In this document: positions 56,460 to 64,000 of the stretch, one piece after another
How the letters are laid out: the number at the start of each line of letters is the position of its first letter
Numbering within the stretch: position 1 is the first letter of the stretch
Assembly (NCBI RefSeq): GCF_000331245.1
Contig: NZ_ANFZ01000009.1
Location: 62,001 to 126,000 of the forward strand
Direction of reading: 5' to 3'
DNA from: Blastomonas sp. AAP53
Lineage (GTDB): Bacteria > Pseudomonadota > Alphaproteobacteria > Sphingomonadales > Sphingomonadaceae
DNA length: 64,000 nt
Notes under the pieces: generated by a model
Told to the model about the DNA's origin: nothing
What the model saw: only the letters and a program-made list of their open reading frames with translations
The model's database searches: none
Made by a program: the position numbers and the translations under genes

Positions 56460-57197
56460 TTACGCCTTGGCGGCGGGAAACCAGCTGGAATCGATGGCGC
56501 TGAAGCGATCCACAAACCGGGCCAGCTCGATCAACCGGGGTTCATCGACCAGTGTCAGCGTGCTGCGGTTGCGCGTGATCAGCTTTTCTTCGGTCATCTG
56601 CCGGATCAAGCGGTTGACGTGCACCTGTGTGAGGCCAACCGCATCACCCAGATCGCTCTGCGTCAGCGGAATGCGAATCACCGGATTGTTCTCGCCGCTC
56701 ACGGCACGCATCCTGGCGGCGATCGACAGGAACAGGTTGGCAAGGCGCGCCTTTCCCTCGCTTCGGCCGAGCGCGCGCAGCCGATCGGCAAGATCGATGC
56801 TTTCCATCTGACTCATGGCAAAGAACAGCGCGGCGAGCCGGGGATGGGTGTTGAATGTGTCGCCCAGAGCGCTGCGCGGAAAGCGGCAGACAACCACGTC
56901 GGTGGCTGCAACGATGCTGGATGCGGCATCACGAAAGGCTATGCCTGAGGCGCCGATCAGGTCGCCTGAAAAGTGGAAACGCAAGATCTGGCGTTTTCCG
57001 GCCGGCAATCGCGTTTCCGACAGCGCCCAGCCGTGGTGCACGATCAGCAATTCTGAGACGTCATCACCCTCCTGCCACAGCGTGCTGCCGGAATGATATT
57101 CCCGGGGTTCACGCTCCAGATGCGCAATCGCATTCATCTCGGATGGGGTAAGGTCGAGATACCTGTTCAGCCGGACGACGAAACAACTGTCTGACAT
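56460..57197 (-). CDS. Crp/Fnr family transcriptional regulator
   Basis: A 245-residue regulator: cyclic-nucleotide-binding-like beta barrel (about 28-145) and a C-terminal winged helix (about 155-235) with recognition helix 'LTQVHVNRLIRQMTEEKLI'. It lacks the N-terminal cysteine cluster of FNR. The barrel lacks the classical cAMP pocket RT/S signature, so the signal is unknown. It is followed by the HWE kinase gene. Upstream is a 277-bp region rich in palindromes. Confidence 0.9.
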   Translation of the reverse strand: MSDSCFVVRLNRYLDLTPSEMNAIAHLEREPREYHSGSTLWQEGDDVSELLIVHHGWALSETRLPAGKRQILRFHFSGDLIGASGIAFRDAASSIVAATDVVVCRFPRSALGDTFNTHPRLAALFFAMSQMESIDLADRLRALGRSEGKARLANLFLSIAARMRAVSGENNPVIRIPLTQSDLGDAVGLTQVHVNRLIRQMTEEKLITRNRSTLTLVDEPRLIELARFVDRFSAIDSSWFPAAKA

Positions 57198-57218
57198 GGC
57201 CGGGCTCCTGCAACAAAA

Positions 57219-57355
57219 GATATCCGGCAGGCCTGCCAGGATATCCCGTAAATCACTATCGGTCTGGTCCCCGGGAGCCCCGCTTTAGGGCTGAAGAGGT
57301 TTATTATCTAGCAAATTCAGAATATTAACATATGTTACACCTGCTAAAAAGCAGG
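57219..57355. promoter_or_regulatory. Three palindromes between the Crp-type gene and the acyl-CoA ligase gene
   Basis: First is a dyad at 57219-57245 (GATATCCGGCAGG and its complement with one unpaired A). Second is the perfect 12-bp palindrome TAACATATGTTA at 57326-57337. Third is a hairpin CCTGCT/AGCAGG with an AAAA loop at 57340-57355. The rest of 57198-57474 is AT-rich for this genome and carries the two divergent promoters. No T-run follows the hairpin on the plus strand. Confidence 0.5.
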
Positions 57356-57474
57356 CTTCGCCTACTTACGCTTCACCCCTCAAAACGATCCTGAAAATCA
57401 GCCATTGCGCGACGCGAGCAATTCCATAGGGTTAGGGCAATTCATAAAAACTGCATCGAGAGGATCGCCGCATC

Positions 57475-59250
57475 ATGACGCTCACCGAGAGCTTGTCCGA
57501 CCCCGAAACCGAAGCTGCAAAAGCCGCTGCCCTTGACTGGAGCGCCCCTGCCGGCTGGCCCGCGATGTCGCTGGAGCAGATAGAAGGCATGCTGTGCGCG
57601 CCGGGGCAGCCATTCGAGATCGAGACGATCGCGATCGATGGCGTTGCCACGCGCTGCTGGAAGAATGCGCCGCCCAGTCTTGCGGCGCTGGCGCAGGTCG
57701 CACGCGCGCATGGCGACAAGACTTTTGTGGTCTATGAAGATGAGCGGGTCAGCTACGATTGCTGGTTCCGCGCGATGGCGACACTGGCGCACCACCTGCA
57801 GGCTGTGGGGATCCGCAAGGGGGACCGGGTGGCGCTGGCCATGCGTAACCTGCCCGAATGGCCGGTGGCGTTCTTTGCCATCGTGAGCATCGGGGCAATC
57901 GCCGTGCCGCTCAACGCCTGGTGGACTGGGGCCGAACTGGCCTATGGCCTGGCCGATTCCGGCGCAAAGCTGCTGATCGCCGATGCCGAGCGGCTCGATC
58001 GGATCACTCCGCACCTCGGCGATCTGGCTGCGCTGGAGGCGATGCTGATCAGCCGCAGCACCGGCGATCTGCCGGCGACGGCATCGCGGCTTGAGGATGT
58101 GGTCGGCACGCCGACTGCCTATGCGGCGCTGGAGGCAACCGACCTGCCAGTGGTTGCCATTGCGCCCGACGACGCGGCGACGATTTTCTATACGTCGGGT
58201 ACCACCGGCAACCCCAAGGGCGCGTTGGGCAGCCATCGCAACATGACGACGAACATCATGACCTCCGCGTATGCCGGGGTCCGTGCCTCGCTGCGTCGGG
58301 GCGAGGCTCCGCCCGCGCCCGAGCCTGCGGTGATGCTCACCGTGATTCCGCTGTTCCATGTCACCGCCTGCAGTGCAGGCATGACCGGCATCATGTTCGG
58401 CGGATCGACCATGGTCTTCATGCACAAATGGGATGCGCAAAAGGCGCTGGAGATCATCGAGCGCGAGCGGGTGACTGCCACCGGTGGCGTGCCGACCATC
58501 GCATGGCAGCTGATCGAGCATCCCGATCGCGACAAGTACGACCTGTCATCGCTCAAGTCGATTTCATACGGCGGCGCGCCGTCCGCGCCCGAACTGGTCC
58601 GCAAGATCCGCGAAGTCTTCGGAGCGCTGCCCGGCAACGGCTGGGGCATGACGGAGACGATGGCGACGGTGACCAGCCATACCGCCGAGGATTATCTCAA
58701 CCGCCCCGACAGCTGCGGCCCGGCGGTGCCGGTGTGCGACCTCAAGATCATGGACGCCGATGGCGTCACCGAAATGCCGGTGGGCACGGTGGGCGAGCTA
58801 TGGGCGCGCGGGCCGCAGATCGTGAAGGGCTATTGGAACAAGCCCGCCGAGACCGCCGCCACCTTCGTCGACGGCTGGGTGCGCACGGGCGATCTGGCGC
58901 GGGTCGATGAAGAGGGCTTTTGCTATATCGTCGATCGCGCCAAGGACATGATCATCCGTGGCGGGGAGAATATCTATTCGTCCGAGGTCGAAAACGTCCT
59001 GTATGACCACCCGGCGGTCACCGACGCCGCGCTGATCGGGCTGCCACACCGGACGCTGGGCGAGGAGCCCGCAGCGGTGGTCCATCTGGCACCGGGCACC
59101 ACCGCCAGCGAAGCCGAACTCCAGGCGTGGGTGCGCGAGCGGCTCGCCGCGTTCAAGGTGCCGGTGCAGATCGTTTTCCATCCCGAAACACTGCCGCGCA
59201 ATGCGAACGGAAAAATCCTGAAAAAGGACCTTGCCGGGCTTTTCGTCTGA
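57475..59250 (+). CDS. Acyl-CoA ligase (AMP-forming, FadD-like)
   Basis: A 591-residue adenylate-forming enzyme activating a fatty or aryl-alkanoic acid to its CoA thioester. The P-loop 'YTSGTTGNPKGALGSHRN' lies near 240, the 'GWGMTETMATV' A5 block near 387, 'VRTGDLARVDEEGF' (A7) near 465, 'KDMIIRGGENIYSSEVE' (A8) near 485, and the catalytic Lys of A10 in 'NANGKILKK' close to the C-terminus. The ribosome site GAGAGG lies about 11 nt before ATG. A GC-rich hairpin follows its stop. The chain-length preference cannot be told. Confidence 0.92.
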   Translation: MTLTESLSDPETEAAKAAALDWSAPAGWPAMSLEQIEGMLCAPGQPFEIETIAIDGVATRCWKNAPPSLAALAQVARAHGDKTFVVYEDERVSYDCWFRAMATLAHHLQAVGIRKGDRVALAMRNLPEWPVAFFAIVSIGAIAVPLNAWWTGAELAYGLADSGAKLLIADAERLDRITPHLGDLAALEAMLISRSTGDLPATASRLEDVVGTPTAYAALEATDLPVVAIAPDDAATIFYTSGTTGNPKGALGSHRNMTTNIMTSAYAGVRASLRRGEAPPAPEPAVMLTVIPLFHVTACSAGMTGIMFGGSTMVFMHKWDAQKALEIIERERVTATGGVPTIAWQLIEHPDRDKYDLSSLKSISYGGAPSAPELVRKIREVFGALPGNGWGMTETMATVTSHTAEDYLNRPDSCGPAVPVCDLKIMDADGVTEMPVGTVGELWARGPQIVKGYWNKPAETAATFVDGWVRTGDLARVDEEGFCYIVDRAKDMIIRGGENIYSSEVENVLYDHPAVTDAALIGLPHRTLGEEPAAVVHLAPGTTASEAELQAWVRERLAAFKVPVQIVFHPETLPRNANGKILKKDLAGLFV

Positions 59251-59261
59251 TCGCGTGATCC

Positions 59262-59285
59262 GGGCCCCGGACGGTTCCGGGGCCC
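59262..59285. terminator. Strong hairpin between convergent genes
   Basis: GGGCCCCGGA (59262-59271) and TCCGGGGCCC (59276-59285) pair perfectly around CGGT. It sits 11 bp after the acyl-CoA ligase stop and 11 bp before the stop codon of the converging gene. No T-run flanks it, so termination would be Rho-assisted or the element may protect both 3' ends. Confidence 0.5.
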
Positions 59286-59296
59286 CGAATCGCATG

Positions 59297-60040
59297 TCAG
59301 GCAAAGACGCTGGCCAGCTGTTCGCTGCTCGCACCTTCCTTGGTGCCGCGCAGTTCGATGTACACGGCCGCGATCCCCGCCGAGCCGACAGCAGCGCTTG
59401 CGGTGCTGATCAGCGCGCTGCTGACCACCGTCAGTGACGCGCTGATCATCGAGATGACGCCGATGGGTATCGCGATGATGAAGCTGAACACGAAGAACAC
59501 GACGATGAGGCCCAGCAGTCTCAGCCGTGATCCCTTGGTCAGCGCCGAACTGCGGCTGAGTGCCTCGAAAACGCCCAGATTTTCAACCATCAGCGCGGGC
59601 ACGGCCACCATCCACATCAGGTAGAGGATGATGCCCGGAATGATGAACAGCAAAAGGCCCAGGCTGATGCCTATGGCAACAACGATACCCAGCCCGATCA
59701 GCGGTAGCAGTTTCGACACTGCTCGCCCGACGCATTCGCCGAAATTCACTGGCCGACCGGCAAGATCGTTGGCGGATGCCACAATTAGCGAGGCCTGGAG
59801 GATGATCGAGAGGAACAGGAAGACAAAATAGCCTATGATGCTGCTGATAATGCCCCCAGGGTTGGAGAATAAGGTGGTGGGGTCCGCAGGTGCAGCAGGC
59901 ACGACCATGCCGACCCCCAGTTGCGGCAGGCCGACAATCAGCAGCGAAAGCCCTAGAAACAGGGCGGGATTGCGCGCGATCACGCCGAAGGTGTTTGAAA
60001 ACACATTGGATATGCTGAATTCGGTAGGTTGGCTGGCCAT
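59297..60040 (-). CDS. Polytopic membrane protein (YciC/GP_PDE-membrane-domain-like)
   Basis: A 247-residue protein with about six membrane helices and a short polar N-terminus ('MASQPTEFSISNVFSNTFGVIARNP'), the layout of the family in which a soluble start leads into glycerophosphodiesterase-type membrane segments. Glycine- and isoleucine-rich helices fill the rest. I chose ATG at 60040; the frame continues upstream without family-like sequence. It is divergent from the DUF4129-MoxR operon. Function is unknown. Confidence 0.75.
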   Translation of the reverse strand: MASQPTEFSISNVFSNTFGVIARNPALFLGLSLLIVGLPQLGVGMVVPAAPADPTTLFSNPGGIISSIIGYFVFLFLSIILQASLIVASANDLAGRPVNFGECVGRAVSKLLPLIGLGIVVAIGISLGLLLFIIPGIILYLMWMVAVPALMVENLGVFEALSRSSALTKGSRLRLLGLIVVFFVFSFIIAIPIGVISMISASLTVVSSALISTASAAVGSAGIAAVYIELRGTKEGASSEQLASVFA

Positions 60041-60181
60041 ATCGTAACTCCCGGTTGATTGTCCCAAGCGACCGAATCTTGTCTTGGGGACCAGCCTAAC
60101 ATCTGCACACAGGCCGTCCAGTGCGCTTGGTGACCGCAAATCGCCTTGCTCCGACGCGGTGGTTCTGCGATCAAACCGGCT

Positions 60182-60826
60182 GTGACTGCTGGCCCAGCCC
60201 TTTCTGCACCCCGCCGCGACGGTTTTGACGCGGCCTTTGATCAGGTGCGCGGCGATGGCGATATTCAGTTCTCCGCTGCCTTTGCCAAACCTCCCGACCC
60301 GCCACCCGAATGGTGGGGCGATGTCACCCGCTGGCTGGGTGAGGCGCTCGAACCGCTGGCACGGGCTCTGGCCTGGGCTTGGCCGTGGCTCAGCAAGCTG
60401 CTGCTCGTCGCGCTGGCCATTGGCGTGGTGGCGCTGCTCTGGGTGATCCTGGCCCCGTACATTGCCGATTGGCGTGAACGCCGCGCCGCTGCCGTGCCGG
60501 ACTGGGCGCCGGACCAGGCACTTGCACGGGCGCTGCTCGAAGATGCGGACAGGCTGGCTGCCGAAGGCCGGTTCGATGAAGCAGCGCATCTGCTGCTCTA
60601 CAGGTCGATCGAGGACATTGCAGCGACGCGTCCCGATCTGCTGCGGCCTTCGACCACCGCGCGCGAGATCGGCGCGTTTGAAGCGTTGTCGCAACGTGCC
60701 CGACAGGCATTCGGTGTGATCGCAGGCCATGTCGAGGCGAGCGTCTTTGCCCGCCGGCCGCTCGACCGCAACGCGTGGGACAGTTCGCGCGAAGCCTATC
60801 GCGCCTTTGCCCTGGACGGTGGCTGA
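60182..60826 (+). CDS. DUF4129 domain membrane protein
   Basis: A protein of about 214 residues with one central membrane helix (about 80-105 'WLSKLLLVALAIGVVALLWVIL') and a C-terminal cytosolic DUF4129 domain ('ADRLAAEGRFDEAAHLLLYRSIEDIAATRPDLLRPSTTAREI'), whose fold resembles the C-terminal part of transglutaminase-linked proteins. The start is uncertain: GTG 60182 and TTG 60146 are both possible, with no clear ribosome site. It begins the DUF4129-DUF4350-MoxR-DUF58 operon, with a 1-bp gap to the next gene. Confidence 0.8.
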   Translation: MTAGPALSAPRRDGFDAAFDQVRGDGDIQFSAAFAKPPDPPPEWWGDVTRWLGEALEPLARALAWAWPWLSKLLLVALAIGVVALLWVILAPYIADWRERRAAAVPDWAPDQALARALLEDADRLAAEGRFDEAAHLLLYRSIEDIAATRPDLLRPSTTAREIGAFEALSQRARQAFGVIAGHVEASVFARRPLDRNAWDSSREAYRAFALDGG

Positions 60827-60827
60827 C

Positions 60828-62135
60828 ATGGCTGGCGGTGAAGGCTCCGGTCCTTTCGCGCGCGGCACCGTGCTGCTGATGATCGCCATCGGCTTTGCCG
60901 CGTTTCTGGCACTGCTTTATGCGATCGGCGCGGGCGGGGCGCTGCGGCCCGGCAACAACGGCGAGGCGCATGGCGCATCGTCGAGCGCCATCGGCTATTC
61001 GGCGCTGGGCCGCCTGCTGGAGAAAACCGGCACCCCCGTCCGCTACGGGCGTGCGCCGGGTGCGCTGCAGCAGCAGGACCTGCTGATCGTCACGCCGCAG
61101 CTGTCGTCCGACCCCAAGGAACTGGCGGCCCTGGTCAACCAGCGCGCCTTTGCCGGCCCCACCATCATCATCCTGCCCAAATGGCACGTGACCCCTGCGC
61201 AGGGGTTGAAGACCGGCTGGGTGCAGCTTGAATCCCCGTTCACCGCGCTGCAGGCCCCGCAGATATTGTCGCAGATGCTCGCGGTGAGAACCCGGCTGGA
61301 AGGCATGGACGACCAGGACGGAACACTTCCGTTTGTCCAGTCAGCCAAGCCCGAGGAAAAGGCGAAGATGATCAAGCAGGCGCTGAAATCACGCGTTACG
61401 ATCAGCGGTGCCGGGTTGAAAACGGTGCTGGCCGATCCGCAAACGGGTGGCGCGCGCGTCGCGGTCATCGAGGATGGAGGCTGGTATCCCTCACTCGATC
61501 CCGGTGCGTCGACCGATCCTGCGCCAGAGGTGCAGCAGGGGCGCTATCCGGTGGTCATCGTTGCCGATGCCGATCTGATGAACAATCTGGGGCTGGCCAA
61601 CCGCAAGTCGGCGGCGCAGGCGTTGCAGATCATCGATGCGGCCTGGTCGGGCGGCGGGCAGGGCGTGGTGTTCGATCTGACGCAGAACGGGCTGGGCGCG
61701 TCGGAAAATCTTCTCTCGGTCGCGTTTCGCCCGCCGTTTGTCGGCGCGGTAGCCAGCCTTGTGCTGGCGGCGATCGCCTTTGGATGGATGGCATTCTTCC
61801 GCTTCGGCCCGCCCTTGGTCGATGAACGCCCTTTCGGCTTCGGCAAGACCGCCCTGGTGCGCGGCAGCGCCGGGATCGTGCGGCGGCTGGGGCGCGATCA
61901 TCTGACGGCGGATGCCTATGCCGATCTGCTGCGCGACCGCGCGGCGCGCGCACTGGGCCTGCCGCCCTCGCTGCCGCCGGACGAGGTCGATGCGCGGCTG
62001 GCTCTGGTCCCGGCGGATGATCAGGGGCAGGGCTACGAAACGCTGATTGCCAATATGCGTGCTGCGCGCGACCGGCCCGCCATCGCGGCTGCCGCGCGCG
62101 CGCTCTATCGATGGAAAAAGGAACGGATGGGATGA
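60828..62135 (+). CDS. DUF4350 domain protein
   Basis: A 435-residue protein with a membrane helix near the N-terminus (about 12-32), a periplasmic DUF4350 domain ('[20 protein letters not shown]' opens it) of GATase-like fold, a second helix near 305-325 ('[20 protein letters not shown]') and a cytosolic tail with an Arg-rich segment. DUF4350 proteins occur next to MoxR and DUF58 genes. It overlaps the MoxR start by 4 bp (ATGA). Confidence 0.88.
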   Translation: MAGGEGSGPFARGTVLLMIAIGFAAFLALLYAIGAGGALRPGNNGEAHGASSSAIGYSALGRLLEKTGTPVRYGRAPGALQQQDLLIVTPQLSSDPKELAALVNQRAFAGPTIIILPKWHVTPAQGLKTGWVQLESPFTALQAPQILSQMLAVRTRLEGMDDQDGTLPFVQSAKPEEKAKMIKQALKSRVTISGAGLKTVLADPQTGGARVAVIEDGGWYPSLDPGASTDPAPEVQQGRYPVVIVADADLMNNLGLANRKSAAQALQIIDAAWSGGGQGVVFDLTQNGLGASENLLSVAFRPPFVGAVASLVLAAIAFGWMAFFRFGPPLVDERPFGFGKTALVRGSAGIVRRLGRDHLTADAYADLLRDRAARALGLPPSLPPDEVDARLALVPADDQGQGYETLIANMRAARDRPAIAAAARALYRWKKERMG

Positions 62136-63088
62136 ACATGGCCGATATCAATGCGCTGGGGGACCGCATCCGCGCCGAAATGGGCAAGGCGATCATCGGC
62201 CAGGACGAAATTGTCGAACAACTGCTGATCGCTTTGTTCTCATCGGGCCATGTGCTGCTCGAAGGCCCGCCGGGTACCGCCAAGACCTTCATGGCGCAAT
62301 GCTTTGCCGCGTGCCTTTCGCTCGATTTCGGGCGCATCCAGTTCACGCCTGATCTGATGCCGGGGGACATTGTCGGGTCGAACCTGTTCAACTTCCAGAC
62401 CAGCCAGTTCACGCTGACGCGCGGCGCGATCTTTACAGATTTGCTATTGGCCGACGAGATCAACCGTACCCCGCCCAAGACGCAGGCAGCGCTGCTCGAG
62501 GCGATGCAGGAGCGTAGCGTGACGCTGGATGGCACGCGCCATGCGCTGTCGCCGCATTTCATGGTGGTCGCGACGCAGAATCCGATCGAGCAGCAGGGCG
62601 TCTATCCGCTGCCCGAAGCGCAGCTCGACCGCTTTCTGTTCAAGCTGCTTGTTGGCTATCCCGATGCCGAGCAGGAGGCCCGCATTGTCGCCGAATATGG
62701 CAAGCGCAGCGGCATGCAGCGCCCGCAGGCGTTCGATATTCAGCCGCAGGTGACGTCCGACGAACTGACGGCGGCGCGCGCTGTGGTGGCAGAGGTCAGG
62801 CTGGTCGACGAGGTGGTCGCCTATATCGTTCGGCTGGTGCGCGCGACGCGCGAGACGGCGGACTTCGAAAGTGGCGCAAGCCCGCGTGCGGCGATCATGC
62901 TTGCCAATGCGGCGCGCGCGCGGGCGGCGCTGCTGGGGCGCGACTATGTGATCCCCGATGACGTCAAGCAGCTCGCGGCATCGGTGCTGCGCCACCGCAC
63001 CTTGCTGTCGCCCGCCGCGGAGATCGAGGGCCGCCGGGTCGAGACGATCGTCGCCGATCTGGTCGAACGGACCGAGGCGCCGCGTTGA
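62132..63088 (+). CDS. MoxR family AAA+ ATPase
   Basis: A 318-residue AAA+ ATPase of the MoxR class. Walker A is 'GPPGTAKT' near 46-53, Walker B '[24 protein letters not shown]' near 105-128, sensor 1 '[10 protein letters not shown]', and the lid domain ends the protein. MoxR proteins act as chaperones that help insert cofactors or assemble DUF58/VWA-containing complexes. The start ATG 62132 overlaps the DUF4350 stop, and its stop overlaps the next start (TTGA). Confidence 0.95.
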   Translation: MNMADINALGDRIRAEMGKAIIGQDEIVEQLLIALFSSGHVLLEGPPGTAKTFMAQCFAACLSLDFGRIQFTPDLMPGDIVGSNLFNFQTSQFTLTRGAIFTDLLLADEINRTPPKTQAALLEAMQERSVTLDGTRHALSPHFMVVATQNPIEQQGVYPLPEAQLDRFLFKLLVGYPDAEQEARIVAEYGKRSGMQRPQAFDIQPQVTSDELTAARAVVAEVRLVDEVVAYIVRLVRATRETADFESGASPRAAIMLANAARARAALLGRDYVIPDDVKQLAASVLRHRTLLSPAAEIEGRRVETIVADLVERTEAPR

Positions 63089-64000
63089 TCGGAGCCTATC
63101 CCACGCTGCGCGCCGGTGTGCTGATCGCCGGTGGTGCGCCGCTGGCGATGCTGCTGGCAACAGCCGCGCCCGGGCTGTGGGCGCTGGGCCCGGCGTGGTC
63201 GGCAGCGATGCTGCTGCTGGCGCTGCTCGACGCGCTGGTCGCCGGGCGCGCACGCGATATCCGGTTGATCGTGCCCGCGAGTAGCGAATTGGGGCACGAT
63301 GTCGTGATCGGCCTGGAGGCAGCGCTCTCGTCGCGGGTGCAGATCCGCCATGTAGAGGCGAGCGTCTCGGTGGAAAGCCGGATCGTGCCCGGAGGAAACG
63401 GGTTTGCAACTTTGCAACTCGATGGCGGGGCAAGGCTTTTGCATGGCTATATCGCGCTTCATCCGGTGCGGCGTGGGACGCTGGTCATCGAGGCTCTCTG
63501 GCTGCGCTGGCAGGGCCCACTGGGGCTGGGCTGGCGGCAGGACCGACGCGCAAGTGGTGAGAGCATCGCAATCCTGCCCGATATCGCTGCGGTGCGCGCG
63601 CCTGCGCTGCAAGTCTTCATCAAGGATGCGATCTACGGCATTCTGGCGCGGCAGAGCCGCGGGGAAGGCAGCGAATTCGAGGCATTGGTCGAGTATCAGC
63701 CGGGGTTCGACCGCCGCACGATCGACTGGAAAAGCTCCGCGCGCCACTCCAAGCTGCTGGCGCGCGAATATGATACCGAGCGCAACAACCAGATCGTCTT
63801 TGCGCTCGATTCAGGCTCGGACATGTGCGAGCCGGTGGCGGGGCTTCCGCGCATCGACCGGGCCGTGTCGGCGGCGTTGCTGACCAGCTATGTTGCGCTG
63901 AAGGCTGGCGATCAGGTGCGGTTGTTCTCGTTCGCCGCCAGGCCTGAACGCGCGACACCGTTCGTTTCAGGCAGCCGCAACTTCTTTCGCCTGCAATCCG
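63085..64000 (+). CDS. DUF58 domain protein (partial, runs off the right end)
   Basis: The first about 305 residues of a DUF58 protein. It starts at TTG 63085, overlapping the MoxR stop. Two membrane helices lie near the N-terminus (about 12-55), followed by a beta domain and the DUF58 core '[34 protein letters not shown]' and a VWA-like strand '[17 protein letters not shown]'. It is the usual partner of MoxR. The C-terminus is outside the window. Confidence 0.9.
   Translation, partial: MIGAYPTLRAGVLIAGGAPLAMLLATAAPGLWALGPAWSAAMLLLALLDALVAGRARDIRLIVPASSELGHDVVIGLEAALSSRVQIRHVEASVSVESRIVPGGNGFATLQLDGGARLLHGYIALHPVRRGTLVIEALWLRWQGPLGLGWRQDRRASGESIAILPDIAAVRAPALQVFIKDAIYGILARQSRGEGSEFEALVEYQPGFDRRTIDWKSSARHSKLLAREYDTERNNQIVFALDSGSDMCEPVAGLPRIDRAVSAALLTSYVALKAGDQVRLFSFAARPERATPFVSGSRNFFRLQS

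Overview
The window looks like a stretch of chromosome from a high-GC alphaproteobacterium, most probably of the Sphingomonadales (Sphingomonas, Sphingobium, Novosphingobium or Blastomonas group). The reasons are GC-ending codons throughout, a TonB-dependent receptor with the N-terminal layout usual in that group, a stilbene-cleaving type carotenoid oxygenase, a MutL with its own endonuclease motif, the HWE-type kinase, and the sdhE/mfd/recG neighbourhood. Nothing here fixes the genus.

Region 1 (1-10,900) is accessory. A three-gene minus-strand operon encodes a flavin aromatic hydroxylase, a fumarylacetoacetate-hydrolase-type protein and a type I extradiol ring-cleavage dioxygenase. It diverges from a carotenoid/stilbene oxygenase and an aldehyde dehydrogenase, followed by a TonB-dependent receptor and an IclR-type regulator. 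A near-perfect palindrome sits in the divergent promoter and the same 23-bp core recurs before the receptor gene, so the whole block looks like one regulon. I read it as import of a bulky phenolic (stilbenoid or lignin-derived), side-chain cleavage to aldehydes, oxidation to aromatic acid, hydroxylation and ring opening. The block lies on the 3' side of a tRNA-Lys gene and contains two apparent gene remnants, as expected of an island.

Region 2 (11,100-18,730) is core: the elongasome operon mreB-mreC-mreD-mrdA-rodA on the minus strand, and mutL divergent from it. Region 3 (18,860-26,560) holds a small membrane protein, a REP-like repeat cluster, a lipoprotein, a MaoC-type protein, two secreted phosphoesterases (PhoD and NPP types) behind a good candidate Pho box, ychF, a SEDS-like membrane protein, pth and rplY.

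Region 4 (26,680-41,000) holds a GumN/TraB lipoprotein, a patatin-like protein, radA-cvpA-nifU-like-kefB as a tight plus-strand series, a small exported protein just before secA, a TauE/SafE permease, tRNA-Asn, nadK and an EAL phosphodiesterase. Region 5 (41,000-54,570) holds mfd, sdhE, recG, a PilZ protein, tyrS, the metal exporter dmeF, an internally duplicated EF-hand-like protein, two lipid-related proteins, a DUF167 protein and a DUF885 peptidase-like protein.

Region 6 (54,860-64,000) holds a lone receiver protein convergent with a PAS/HWE histidine kinase and Crp-like regulator, an acyl-CoA ligase, a membrane protein, and the start of a DUF4129-DUF4350-MoxR-DUF58 operon that runs off the right end. 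Large open frames opposite most long genes are codon-bias shadows and are not listed as genes.
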